From NCBI RefSeq assembly GCF_900114545.1, contig NZ_FOTI01000026.1, positions 1 through 39,288 on the forward strand: a stretch of 39,288 nucleotides of DNA, given 5' to 3'. Under the pieces are notes generated by a model. That model made no database searches. It saw only the letters and a program-made list of their open reading frames with translations, and was not told the DNA's origin. The translations under genes and the position numbers were made by a program. Of this stretch, positions 16,927 through 25,270 are shown piece by piece; positions within the stretch are counted from its first letter, which is position 1; each line of letters begins with the position of its first letter. The DNA is from Halanaerobium salsuginis. Its GTDB lineage: Bacteria; Bacillota; Halanaerobiia; Halanaerobiales; Halanaerobiaceae.

Positions 16927-16942
16927 TTTAAAACGATTTAAA
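16927..16942 (+). promoter_or_regulatory. LacI-type operator, copy 2
   Basis: TTTAAAACGATTTAAA is the exact reverse complement of the copy at 15858-15873. It lies 25 bases after the LacI-gene stop and about 40 bases upstream of a TATAAT box (16983-16988) that probably serves the ABC importer operon, so the repressor would act on both transcription units. Confidence 0.65.
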
Positions 16943-17110
16943 TAAATTGAAAAATTACAATAAATTATATTTTTTATTTAGATATAATATTCATAATTTT
17001 TTAAATAAATTTTATCAGGCAAACCATAAATTAAATCAAGTGAGGTGAAAAAAGCAGTAAAAAGAGGCTTGCCAAATATTAAATTAAAGAAGTTATAAGG
17101 AGGAGAAAAA

Positions 17111-18388
17111 TTGAAGAAAAAATTAGCTGTTTTATTTTTAATTAATATTTTAATTTTTGCTTTTTCAGGTCTGACTGCTGCTCAAAGTGGTGATCAAGTA
17201 ACTCTAACTGTCTGGTGTTGGGATCCTTCCTTTAATATTTATGCGATGGAAGAAGCGGCTAAGCTTTATCGTGATATTAATCCAGATGTAACTATTAAGG
17301 TGGAAGAGACTGCCTGGGAAGATATTCAAACTAGACTAACAACTGCTTTAAGTGCTAATCAGGCTGCTACTTTACCTGATATTATTTTAATGCAGGATAA
17401 TGCTTTAATAAAAAATGTTTCTACTTTTCCAGATGCTTTTTATGATTTAACAAATTCAGCAATAGATTTCTCCAAATTTGCTGATTATAAAATTGCTTTA
17501 ACTACTCACAATGGGAAAAATTATGGAGTACCTTTTGATAATGGAGCAGCTATTAATGCAATGCGAGTTGATGTCTTAGAAGAAGCAGGTTATACAATTG
17601 ATGATTTTACTGATATAACCTGGCAGGAATTTATCGAAAAAGGTGCAGATGTACGTAAAAAAACTGGTAAACCTCTTCTTTCTGTAATTGCAGGTCAGCC
17701 AGATTTATTAATGGTTATGCTGCAGAGTGCTGGTACCTGGTTATTTAATGATGCTGGAGAAGTCAATATTGCTAATAATGATGTTTTAAAAGAAATTGTA
17801 GATATTTATGTAGAATTAGTTGATAAAGGAATAATGGTACAGGTTAATGACTGGGATCAATATATTAGTTCATTTAATAGTGGCACAGTTGCAGGAACAA
17901 TCAATGGCTGCTGGATTATTGGATCGATAGTTCCTCAAAAATCTCAGGCAGGTGACTGGAGAATTACCAATATTCCTCGCCTTGCTAGTGTCGATGGATC
18001 AGTAAATTATAGTAATCAGGGTGGTTCTAGTTGGATGGTAATGGCTAATTCTAAACACCCACAAATTGCGGCAGATTTTCTAAATAAAACTTTTGCTGGT
18101 AGTATAGAATTATACGAAACTATTCTGCCTTCTTCTGGTGCTCTGGCAACCTATTTACCAGCTGGAGATAGTGAAGTTTATAATATGCCACAGCCGTTTT
18201 TTGGTGGACAGAAAATTTACTCAGAAATTACAGATTATGCTGCTCAAGTACCACAGGTTAATTATGGTGTCTATAACTATGAAGCCCGGGATGCAGTTGG
18301 GGCAGCAATTACCAAAATTATTAACGGTCAAGATGTAGATAAAGCACTTCAGGAAGCAGAAGAAACAGTTAAATTCTTAATGTGGTAA
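17111..18388 (+). CDS. Sugar ABC transporter, solute-binding lipoprotein/protein (CUT1)
   Basis: 425 residues, family 1 solute-binding protein. An N-terminal signal peptide (KKK, then a hydrophobic stretch ending about residue 24 at TAAQSG) indicates export; no lipobox cysteine is seen near the cleavage site. The body shows the typical LTVWCWDPSFN start, PDIILMQDN, YGVPFDNGAAINAM and GGSSWMVMANSKHP segments of oligosaccharide binders. It starts at TTG 17111 with AAGGAGGAG immediately upstream. It heads the operon with two permeases and GH42; the likely ligand is a beta-galactoside or galacto-oligosaccharide, by context only. Confidence 0.9.
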   Translation: MKKKLAVLFLINILIFAFSGLTAAQSGDQVTLTVWCWDPSFNIYAMEEAAKLYRDINPDVTIKVEETAWEDIQTRLTTALSANQAATLPDIILMQDNALIKNVSTFPDAFYDLTNSAIDFSKFADYKIALTTHNGKNYGVPFDNGAAINAMRVDVLEEAGYTIDDFTDITWQEFIEKGADVRKKTGKPLLSVIAGQPDLLMVMLQSAGTWLFNDAGEVNIANNDVLKEIVDIYVELVDKGIMVQVNDWDQYISSFNSGTVAGTINGCWIIGSIVPQKSQAGDWRITNIPRLASVDGSVNYSNQGGSSWMVMANSKHPQIAADFLNKTFAGSIELYETILPSSGALATYLPAGDSEVYNMPQPFFGGQKIYSEITDYAAQVPQVNYGVYNYEARDAVGAAITKIINGQDVDKALQEAEETVKFLMW

Positions 18389-18398
18389 TAAGAAAAAT

Positions 18399-18436
18399 AT
18401 TAGTTTAAGAGCTGCAGCTGTAGCTCTTAAACTAAT
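18399..18436 (+). repeat. Perfect 15-bp inverted repeat between binding-protein and permease genes
   Basis: ATTAGTTTAAGAGCT at 18399-18413 and its exact reverse complement at 18422-18436 enclose an 8-base loop. No T run follows, so it is not a classic terminator. Such hairpins after a binding-protein gene often protect the upstream mRNA and lower permease expression. Confidence 0.7.
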
Positions 18437-18465
18437 AAATTTATGATTAAAGAGGTGAGTAGATC

Positions 18466-19395
18466 ATGCCCAAAATAAATTTTTTTAAAAAAAACAGCCA
18501 TTCTAAATCTAGGCAAAAACAAAAAATAGGAATTTCCCGCAAACAAAATCTAATTGGCTGGGCTTTTATTATTCCAGGTGCAATTTTAATTTTTTTATTT
18601 TATTTTTACCCAATTGGTAAGTCCTTTTTTTTATCTCTTCAAGGTGGAGCAGGTTTAAATTTAAGATTTGCTGGTTTAGCAAATTATAAGAGATTAATAT
18701 CTGACAGCTTATTTACCCAATCTTTGTTCAATGTATGTATTTATTTATTAATTCAAGTTCCAATTATGATCACTCTAGCTTTAATTTTAGCAGGTTTACT
18801 AAATGATCAACAGATAAAATTTAGATCTTTTTTTAGAACAGCAATATTTTTGCCCTGTGCAACTTCACTTGTCTCATATGCAATCATTTTTCGCTCTATG
18901 TTTGCACTAGATGGTTTTGTAAATACAATTTTATTAAATTTAAATTTGATAGCTAATCCAATCAACTGGATTGGCCAACCGTGGACTGCTAGATTGCTAA
19001 TTGTACTTGGCTTAACCTGGCGCTGGACAGGCTATAATATGATTTTTTATTTAGCTGGTTTACAAAATATTGATCCAGCTATCTACGAAGCTGCTAAAAT
19101 TGATGGGGCCTCAGCTTTTGATCGTTTAACTAAAATAACTATTCCTATGTTAAAACCAATTATTTTATTAACAACTATTATGTCTACAAATGGTACTTTG
19201 CAGATTTTTGATGAAACTAAAAATTTGACCAATGGTGGGCCCGCTAATGCGACCCTCTCTGTTTCACAATATATTTATCGACTTTCTTTTGAATATGTAC
19301 CCCGTTTTGGTTATGCGGCAGCAATTGCCTTTGTTGTTTTTATTTTAGTTGCTGTTTTAGCAATGCTACAGGTCAAAGTAGGTGATAAGCGATGA
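18466..19395 (+). CDS. Sugar ABC transporter permease (MalF-like, CUT1)
   Basis: 309 residues with a basic, lysine-rich N terminus (about 1-28), then six hydrophobic segments. The EAA loop YEAAKIDGASAFDRLTKITIPMLKPI (about 206-231), which contacts the ATPase, is intact. It pairs with the MalG-like gene that follows with a 4-base overlap (ATGA at 19392). No ATPase gene is in the operon, so a shared MsmX/MsiK-type ATPase elsewhere in the genome probably powers it. Confidence 0.92.
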   Translation: MPKINFFKKNSHSKSRQKQKIGISRKQNLIGWAFIIPGAILIFLFYFYPIGKSFFLSLQGGAGLNLRFAGLANYKRLISDSLFTQSLFNVCIYLLIQVPIMITLALILAGLLNDQQIKFRSFFRTAIFLPCATSLVSYAIIFRSMFALDGFVNTILLNLNLIANPINWIGQPWTARLLIVLGLTWRWTGYNMIFYLAGLQNIDPAIYEAAKIDGASAFDRLTKITIPMLKPIILLTTIMSTNGTLQIFDETKNLTNGGPANATLSVSQYIYRLSFEYVPRFGYAAAIAFVVFILVAVLAMLQVKVGDKR

Positions 19396-20210
19396 AGATA
19401 AGCAAATTTAAATTAGCTCTTTATGGTAAATATTTATTTTTAATTATTATTTCTTTTTTATCCATTTTTCCGCTTTTCTGGATGTTTGTTTCAGCCACTA
19501 ATGCAAGTGTTGATGTTTTAGCTGGTACACTATTACCTGGTGTTCAGTTAAAAGAAAATTTAACTAAATTACTGGCTAACACAAACTTACTTAGAGCACT
19601 CTGGAATTCATTTAAGTACGCAGCTGCAGCTACTATTTTAAGCTTATTTGTTTCTTCCCTAGCTGGTTATGGCTTTGAAATCTATCATGATAAAGGAAAA
19701 GATATTTTGATGAATATTTTGCTTTTATCAATGATGGTTCCTTTTGCAGTAATTATGGTACCACTTTATATGATGTTTGGTAATGCAAATCTGCTCAATT
19801 CAACAGCAGGTTTTGTTCTACCAACAATTTCTACTGCTTTTTTGATTTTTCTTTTTCGCCAGAGTAGTCGTAATTTCCCCCGGGAAATTATTGAGGCAGC
19901 TCGTCTGGAAGGGTTAACAGAATTTGGTATCTTTTTTAGGATGTATATTCCAGTCATGAAATCTACTTATGCAGCAGCTGCTGTTATTACTTTTATGAAT
20001 GCCTGGAATAATTATCTCTGGCCTTTAATTATTATGCAGAAACCAGAGGCTCAAACAATGCCGTTATTAATTTCTAATTTAACTTCTGGTTATGTTATTG
20101 ATTATGGGGTTTTAATGTTGGCAGTTGCAATTAGTGTAATTCCAACTATACTAATTTTTCTTGCATTACAGAAAAATTTTGCAGAAGGAATTGTTGGTTC
20201 AGCTAAATAG
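19392..20210 (+). CDS. Sugar ABC transporter permease (MalG-like, CUT1)
   Basis: 272 residues, about six hydrophobic segments, typical of the second permease of CUT1 importers. The EAA loop REIIEAARLEGLTEFGIFFRMYIPVM (about 164-189) and the NAWNNYLWPLIIMQ segment match MalG-type proteins. Its start overlaps the stop of the MalF-like gene, indicating translational coupling. It lies 97 bases before the GH42 gene. Confidence 0.92.
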   Translation: MKISKFKLALYGKYLFLIIISFLSIFPLFWMFVSATNASVDVLAGTLLPGVQLKENLTKLLANTNLLRALWNSFKYAAAATILSLFVSSLAGYGFEIYHDKGKDILMNILLLSMMVPFAVIMVPLYMMFGNANLLNSTAGFVLPTISTAFLIFLFRQSSRNFPREIIEAARLEGLTEFGIFFRMYIPVMKSTYAAAAVITFMNAWNNYLWPLIIMQKPEAQTMPLLISNLTSGYVIDYGVLMLAVAISVIPTILIFLALQKNFAEGIVGSAK

Positions 20211-20307
20211 GTATAGGTATTTAGTTGATTAATAAGACAAATATTAGAAAAATATTATTTATTCTATTAGCAAAATATTTTAAAAAATGAGGAGGAATTT
20301 ATAAAAC

Positions 20308-22359
20308 ATGAAAAAATTTAAGCTCTTTAATCAGCAGGTTGATTATCTGCTCCATGGAGCAGACTATAATCCTGATCAGTGGCTGCATAGTCCAGAAATT
20401 CTTGCTCAGGATATTGAATTGATGAAAAAAGCTAACTGCAATGTTGTTAGTCTTGGTATTTTTGCCTGGGCTGCTTTAGAGCCGTTTGAAGGTGAATTTA
20501 AATTCGACTGGCTTGATCAAGTAATTAATAATCTGGCTAGTAATGGTATTAAAATTATACTTGCAACTCCCAGTGGAGCTAGACCAGATTGGCTGGCAGC
20601 TAAATATCCAGAAGTTTTAAGGGTTAATGCTGATCGCAGTAAAAATTTGTTTGGCGAAAGGCATAACCACTGTTATACATCACCAGTTTATCGTCAGAAA
20701 GTAGCAATTATTAATCATAAATTGGCTGAAAGATATGCAAGTAATCCAGCAGTAATTATGTGGCATGTTTCAAATGAATATGGTGGAGAATGCCACTGTG
20801 AATTATGTCAGAGAGAATTTAGAACCTGGTTAAAAAATAAATATGGTGATTTAGAAACTTTAAATCAAGCCTGGTGGTCCACATTCTGGAGTCATAATTA
20901 TTCAGACTGGGAAAATATTGAATCTCCTGCTCCACAAGGTATGCAGTCCAGCCATGGTTTAACACTTGATTGGAAAAGATTTGTGACTCAGCAGACTCTT
21001 GATTTTTACAAAAATGAAATTAAACCTTTAAGAGAGCTGAATCCAGATATTCCAGTAACAACAAATTTTATGTACAGATATGATGGACTTGATTATTCAA
21101 AATTTGCAGATGAGGTTGATGTTATTTCCTGGGATAGTTATCCAAGCTGGCATAGTGATCATGAAAGCGATAGTTATAGAGGTGCAGATGTAGCTTTTAT
21201 GCACGATTATTTTAGATCGTTAAAAGATGGAAAGCCATTTTTATTGATGGAAAGTACTCCCAGTAAAACTAACTGGCAGCCGGTTGCAAAACTTAAAAGG
21301 CCCGGCATGCATCAGCTTTCTTCCCTCCAGGCAGTGGCTCATGGTTCAGATTCAGTGCAGTATTTCCAGTGGCGTAAGGGAAGAGGCGGTTTTGAAAAAT
21401 TTCATGGCGCAGTAGTTGACCATGTTGGTCATGAAAATACGAGGGTTTTTAAAGATGTTAAAGACTTAGGAGCAGATCTAAAAAAACTGAATAAAATTGT
21501 AGGTACTACAGTTGAGTCAGAAGTTGCAGTTATTTTTGATACTGAAAATCGCTGGGCAATTAATGAGGCTTCAGGGCCAAGACAGGAAAAAAGAAATTAT
21601 GTAGAAAGTTGTGTCAAACATTATCAGGCTTTCTGGGAAAAAGGTATTTCCGTAGATGTAATAGATCAGACAAAAGATTTTTCAAAGTATAAAATAGTTG
21701 TGGCTCCTATGTTATATATGCTTAAAGATGGTACTGCAGAACGTTTAAAGAACTTTGTTAAAAATGGTGGTACAGTAGTAAGTACTTACTGGACTGGTAT
21801 AGTTAATGAAACAGATCTCTGTTTTACAGGGGGATTTCCAGGTCAGCTTAAAGATCTTTTTGGGATTTGGTCAGAAGAGCTTGACGTTTTATATGATGAT
21901 GATAGAAATAAAATTACTTTTAAATCAGCCAATGAACTTGATATTACAGGAGAATATGAAGCTAGAGTATTTTGCGATTTGATTCATTTGCAAAAAGCAA
22001 CAGCTTTAGCAGAATATAAATCTGATTTTTATGCTGGGAGACCGGCTTTAACTGTTAACAACTATGGAGCTGGAAAAGCTTATTATATTGCTTCTCGTAA
22101 TCAAAAAGAATTTCTAGCTGATTTTTATGAGAGTCTAAGTAAAAAATTGGCACTCAAGAAAAATCTAGACCTTAAATTACCAGCTGGTTTAACAGCAACA
22201 ACTAGAACTGATGGTCAAAACGAATATATTTTTGTTATGAACTTTAGTGAAAAAAAACAACAGCTTAATTTAAAAGAAGAATATTTAGAATTACTAAGCG
22301 GAAGGAAAGTTAAACAGCTTAATTTTGAAGCTTACAGCAGCTTTGTTTTAAAAAATTGA
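20308..22359 (+). CDS. GH42 beta-galactosidase
   Basis: 683 residues, a usual length. The TIM-barrel domain opens with LLHGADYNPDQW; the acid/base is E157 (HVSNEYGG) and the nucleophile E315 (LLMESTPS). The zinc cluster cysteines C122, C162, C164 and C167 (CYTSP, ECHCELC) are present. A trimerisation domain (about 395-610) and a small beta C-terminal domain follow. No signal peptide, so it cleaves imported short beta-galactosides, such as galacto-oligosaccharides from arabinogalactan, in the cytoplasm. It is the last gene of the LacI-controlled operon, with GAGGAGG upstream of its ATG. The galactose produced would feed galK/galE next door. Confidence 0.95.
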   Translation: MKKFKLFNQQVDYLLHGADYNPDQWLHSPEILAQDIELMKKANCNVVSLGIFAWAALEPFEGEFKFDWLDQVINNLASNGIKIILATPSGARPDWLAAKYPEVLRVNADRSKNLFGERHNHCYTSPVYRQKVAIINHKLAERYASNPAVIMWHVSNEYGGECHCELCQREFRTWLKNKYGDLETLNQAWWSTFWSHNYSDWENIESPAPQGMQSSHGLTLDWKRFVTQQTLDFYKNEIKPLRELNPDIPVTTNFMYRYDGLDYSKFADEVDVISWDSYPSWHSDHESDSYRGADVAFMHDYFRSLKDGKPFLLMESTPSKTNWQPVAKLKRPGMHQLSSLQAVAHGSDSVQYFQWRKGRGGFEKFHGAVVDHVGHENTRVFKDVKDLGADLKKLNKIVGTTVESEVAVIFDTENRWAINEASGPRQEKRNYVESCVKHYQAFWEKGISVDVIDQTKDFSKYKIVVAPMLYMLKDGTAERLKNFVKNGGTVVSTYWTGIVNETDLCFTGGFPGQLKDLFGIWSEELDVLYDDDRNKITFKSANELDITGEYEARVFCDLIHLQKATALAEYKSDFYAGRPALTVNNYGAGKAYYIASRNQKEFLADFYESLSKKLALKKNLDLKLPAGLTATTRTDGQNEYIFVMNFSEKKQQLNLKEEYLELLSGRKVKQLNFEAYSSFVLKN

Positions 22360-22441
22360 AATTTAGTTAATCATTAATAACTAAAGTAATTAGATTTATA
22401 CTTTTAATGAAAAAGAGAGTAATTATAATTAAAAAGCTTAA

Positions 22442-22500
22442 AAACTCCCCTCTAGTCTAGCCTGATCTTAAATAAGTTTAGAAGAAGGGGAGTTTATTTT
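22442..22500. terminator. Terminator between convergent GH42 and DeoR genes
   Basis: AAACTCCCC (22442-22450) pairs with GGGGAGTTT (22487-22495); a long AT-rich loop with smaller pairings lies between, and TATTTTTA follows. Its A-rich left side lets it work in both directions. Confidence 0.6.
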
Positions 22501-22521
22501 TAGTATTGACAATATTTACTT

Positions 22522-23280
22522 TTAAATCACCTGTAAGCCAGCTGTTTCAAATTGATCAATAATTTTGATATCTGCTTTACTATCAGTTATTAATTTATTT
22601 ATGTTAGAGAAATCAACAAATTTTGCCAGAGCTATCTGATCTAATTTACTATGGTCAGTCAGTAAAATAACTTCTTCAGCCTGTTTAATCATGTTTTCTT
22701 TTACTTCAATTTCTAGTTCATTAGAATCTGTTGCTCCTTGATCAATAGAGATTCCTTTGCAAGATGCAAAAATTTTATCTGCAAAATATTTTTTGACAGT
22801 TTCATTAGCTAATGGACCGACAAAAGAAAAAGAATTATCTCTTAGAATACCACCAGTTGCAATTACAGTTACATTTTGACAATCAATAAGTTCGAGCATA
22901 ACTTTAATTGAATTAGTAATTATTGTTAAATGATTAATATTGCTTAATTCGCGGGCCAGGTACATTGAGGTTGTACTTGCATCAAGAAAAATTGTTTCTC
23001 CTTCCTTAACTAAATTAACAGCTTTTTTAGCAATTTCTATTTTGGATTTTTTTAATTTATTTTCTCTTACACTAAAGCTTAGTTCTGCTTTACTATTTGT
23101 TTCTAGAGCAACTGCTCCTCCATGAGTACGGCTCAATAAACTCCTATCATCAAGAATATCAAGATCTCGTCGAATAGTTTCTTCGGTAACATTTAATTCT
23201 TTACTTAAATTCGAAACATGAACAGTCCCCTGACTGTTAATTTTTTCCAGGATAATCTGTCTTCTTTCTTCTGCCAGCAT
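22522..23280 (-). CDS. DeoR family repressor, likely of rhamnose genes
   Basis: 252 residues, the family norm. The N-terminal helix-turn-helix reads ERRQIILEKINSQGTVHVSNLSKELNVTEETIRRDLD (about 5-41), followed by the SRTHGGAV motif and a DeoRC sugar-phosphate-binding domain (IFLDASTTSMYLAREL, near 95-110; ATGGILRDNSFSFVGP, near 140-156). Divergent from rhaB with a 496-bp gap, it most likely controls rhamnose catabolism, as the DeoR-type RhaR does in Bacillus; effectors of the family are phosphorylated sugars, here perhaps rhamnulose-1-phosphate. AGTG/AGGGGAAG lies before its ATG. Confidence 0.9.
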   Translation of the reverse strand: MLAEERRQIILEKINSQGTVHVSNLSKELNVTEETIRRDLDILDDRSLLSRTHGGAVALETNSKAELSFSVRENKLKKSKIEIAKKAVNLVKEGETIFLDASTTSMYLARELSNINHLTIITNSIKVMLELIDCQNVTVIATGGILRDNSFSFVGPLANETVKKYFADKIFASCKGISIDQGATDSNELEIEVKENMIKQAEEVILLTDHSKLDQIALAKFVDFSNINKLITDSKADIKIIDQFETAGLQVI

Positions 23281-23533
23281 TTAATTCACTTCCCCTATTT
23301 ATTTTTTATTTAATTTATTATTTCAATAATTAATAATCAGCTGAATTTTTTTACGTATTATTGATAAATAGAAAACTTATAATTAAGTAAGATAATTAAT
23401 TTAAGCATTAATTATAGTTATTTTAAAATTTAAATGATCAAATAATACATTAATTTTAACATATTTCATTTTCTATATCAATTTCATAACTGAATAAGAC
23501 AATAAAAAACAAAATTTAATTAGCAAATAAAGT

Positions 23534-23562
23534 TTGACTTTTTTTATTATATATACTAAAAT
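23534..23562 (+). promoter_or_regulatory. Promoter of the rhamnose operon
   Basis: TTGACT (23534-23539), 17 bases, TAAAAT (23557-23562): the best consensus match in the gap. It implies a leader of about 208 bases before rhaB. Confidence 0.6.
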
Positions 23563-23640
23563 AAAAATATAACAAAATTAAACCAAAAAAACAAAGAAAG
23601 ACTGGGCCTGGTTTTTGCTAAGTGGGGTAGGCAGTTTTAT

Positions 23641-23714
23641 TTTATTTTTAAGTTTAATTTTTGCAAAATTTAATCTAATTAAAATATATTTAATACTTTA
23701 TTTTTAAGTTTAAT
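23641..23714 (+). repeat. Exact 18-bp direct repeat in the rhaB leader
   Basis: TTTATTTTTAAGTTTAAT occurs at 23641-23658 and again at 23697-23714, 56 bases apart (start to start), both between the promoter and the rhaB start. Low complexity raises the chance of coincidence, but an 18-base identity inside 75 bases is notable. It may be a paired protein site or a small duplication. Confidence 0.6.
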
Positions 23715-23776
23715 AATTTTATTAAGTCAATTTTTTCAATTAGAAAAGATAAACTAACTTTAAGAGGAGGATTGCT

Positions 23777-25255
23777 GTGCAGAGTAGAGCTTTAGCAGTT
23801 GATATAGGGGCCTCAAGTGGTAGATTGATTTCGGGTTTATTAAAAGAAAATATTTTAGAATTATCAGAAATACATAGGTTTGATAATCAAATTATAAAAA
23901 AAGAGGATGCAGCTGGCTTAAAAGAGGATTGCTGGGACTTAGCTAAATTATATCGAGAAATTTTAGTTGGTTTAGAAAAAAGCAAAGCTAATTCAGTTGC
24001 AGCAGAGAGTATTGGAATTGATACCTGGGCAGTAGACTTTGTTTTACTTGATCAAAAAGAAGAAATAGTTGGTCAGCCTGTTGCTTATCGTTCTGCCAGA
24101 ACTAATGGGCAGATGGAAAAAGTTTTTAAGCTAATTCCACAGGCAGATCTTTATCAGAAGACAGGTATTCAGTTCTTACAAATTAACACTATTTATCAGC
24201 TTGCTGTTTTAAAAGAAAAATTTCCTGAACAATTAGCAAAAGCAGTTAGTTTTTTAATGATTCCAGATTATTTTAACTATTTATTAACTGGACAGAAAAC
24301 AAATGAATATACAAATGCAAGTACAACCCAACTGATTAATGTAAAAAGTAAAACTTGGGATCAGGAAATTTTAAATAAATTAGGAATTAAAAAGTCTATT
24401 TTTGAGGAACCTATTGCAGCTGGTAAAAGTCTGGGTAAACTTAAAGCCAAATTAAGACAGAAGCTAGAATTGGCTGAACTGCAGGTAATTGCGCCTGCAA
24501 CTCATGATACAGGATCTGCTATTGCAGCAGTACCGACAAATTCTAAAGATTATGCTTATATAAGTTCTGGCACCTGGTCCTTAATGGGGATTGAAACTGA
24601 CTCAGCAATATGCAGTGAAAATGCTTTGAAATATAATTTTACCAATGAAGGTGGAGTTTATGGAACCAATCGATTTTTGAAAAATATTATGGGATTGTGG
24701 TTAATTCAAGAAGTTAAAAAAGAATTAAACAATAAATATAGCTTTGCTGAATTAGTAAGTCTAGCTAAAAAAACACCTGCTTTTCGTTCTTTAATTAATC
24801 CCAATGATAATAGTTTTTTAAATCCCCCCAGTATGATTCAGGCAATTCAAGAATATTGTAGTAATAGTCAGCAGCCTGTTCCGGAACAGCCAGGTGAACT
24901 GGCTAGATGTATTTTTGAAAGTCTTGCCTGTCAGTATAAGCAAGTTTTATTAGAATTAAATGAAGTAGCTGATCAAAAAATAACTAAGCTACATATAATT
25001 GGTGGTGGTGTTCAGAATGAGTTTTTAAATCAATTAACAGCTAATATCACTGGGCTTGAAGTTTATGCTGGACCAATTGAAGCAACAGCAATTGGTAATC
25101 TAATAGTGCAGTATATTACACTTGGTCGACTTAGCTCACTGGCAGAAGCGAGAGAAATAGTTAGTAATTCATTTACAATTAAACATTATCAACCTGCTGA
25201 TTTATCTGGAAATAATGCAGCAGGCTGGCAGAAATTTTTAACATTACAAATTTAA
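23777..25255 (+). CDS. rhaB: L-rhamnulose kinase
   Basis: 492 residues, FGGY kinase family. The ATP-binding start LAVDIGASSGRLISG (residues 6-20), YRSART near 102, the central ATHDTGSAIAAVP, SSGTWSLMGIE and the C-terminal IIGGGVQNEFLNQLTANI all fit rhamnulokinase. It phosphorylates L-rhamnulose to L-rhamnulose-1-phosphate. It starts at GTG 23777, 7 bases after AGAGGAGG. It is first in the rhaB-rhaA-rhaD-rhaM series; the rhaA start lies 15 bases after its stop. Confidence 0.95.
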   Translation: MQSRALAVDIGASSGRLISGLLKENILELSEIHRFDNQIIKKEDAAGLKEDCWDLAKLYREILVGLEKSKANSVAAESIGIDTWAVDFVLLDQKEEIVGQPVAYRSARTNGQMEKVFKLIPQADLYQKTGIQFLQINTIYQLAVLKEKFPEQLAKAVSFLMIPDYFNYLLTGQKTNEYTNASTTQLINVKSKTWDQEILNKLGIKKSIFEEPIAAGKSLGKLKAKLRQKLELAELQVIAPATHDTGSAIAAVPTNSKDYAYISSGTWSLMGIETDSAICSENALKYNFTNEGGVYGTNRFLKNIMGLWLIQEVKKELNNKYSFAELVSLAKKTPAFRSLINPNDNSFLNPPSMIQAIQEYCSNSQQPVPEQPGELARCIFESLACQYKQVLLELNEVADQKITKLHIIGGGVQNEFLNQLTANITGLEVYAGPIEATAIGNLIVQYITLGRLSSLAEAREIVSNSFTIKHYQPADLSGNNAAGWQKFLTLQI

Positions 25256-25270
25256 GTGGAGGGAAAAAAG

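Larger units (their letters stand above)
23281..23776. other. 496-bp regulatory gap between deoR-type gene and rhaB
   Basis: Very AT-rich. It contains a good plus-strand promoter at 23534-23562, a GC-richer foldable element at 23602-23634, and an exact 18-bp direct repeat (23641-23658 and 23697-23714). On the minus strand a TTGATC (23436-23441)/TATAAT (23411-23416) pair with a 19-bp spacer might serve the DeoR gene. No plausible open frame. Confidence 0.6.

Noticed and set aside
18138-18338. 66-codon frame within the CUT1 binding-protein gene, another frame
   Set aside because: Overlaps a strongly supported gene on the same strand and shows no recognisable motif.
22362-22385. Palindrome TTTAGTTA/TAACTAAA after the GH42 gene as a second ROK operator
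   Set aside because: Half-sites resemble those at 12300 but the spacing differs and it lies downstream of a gene between convergent units, with no promoter to control.
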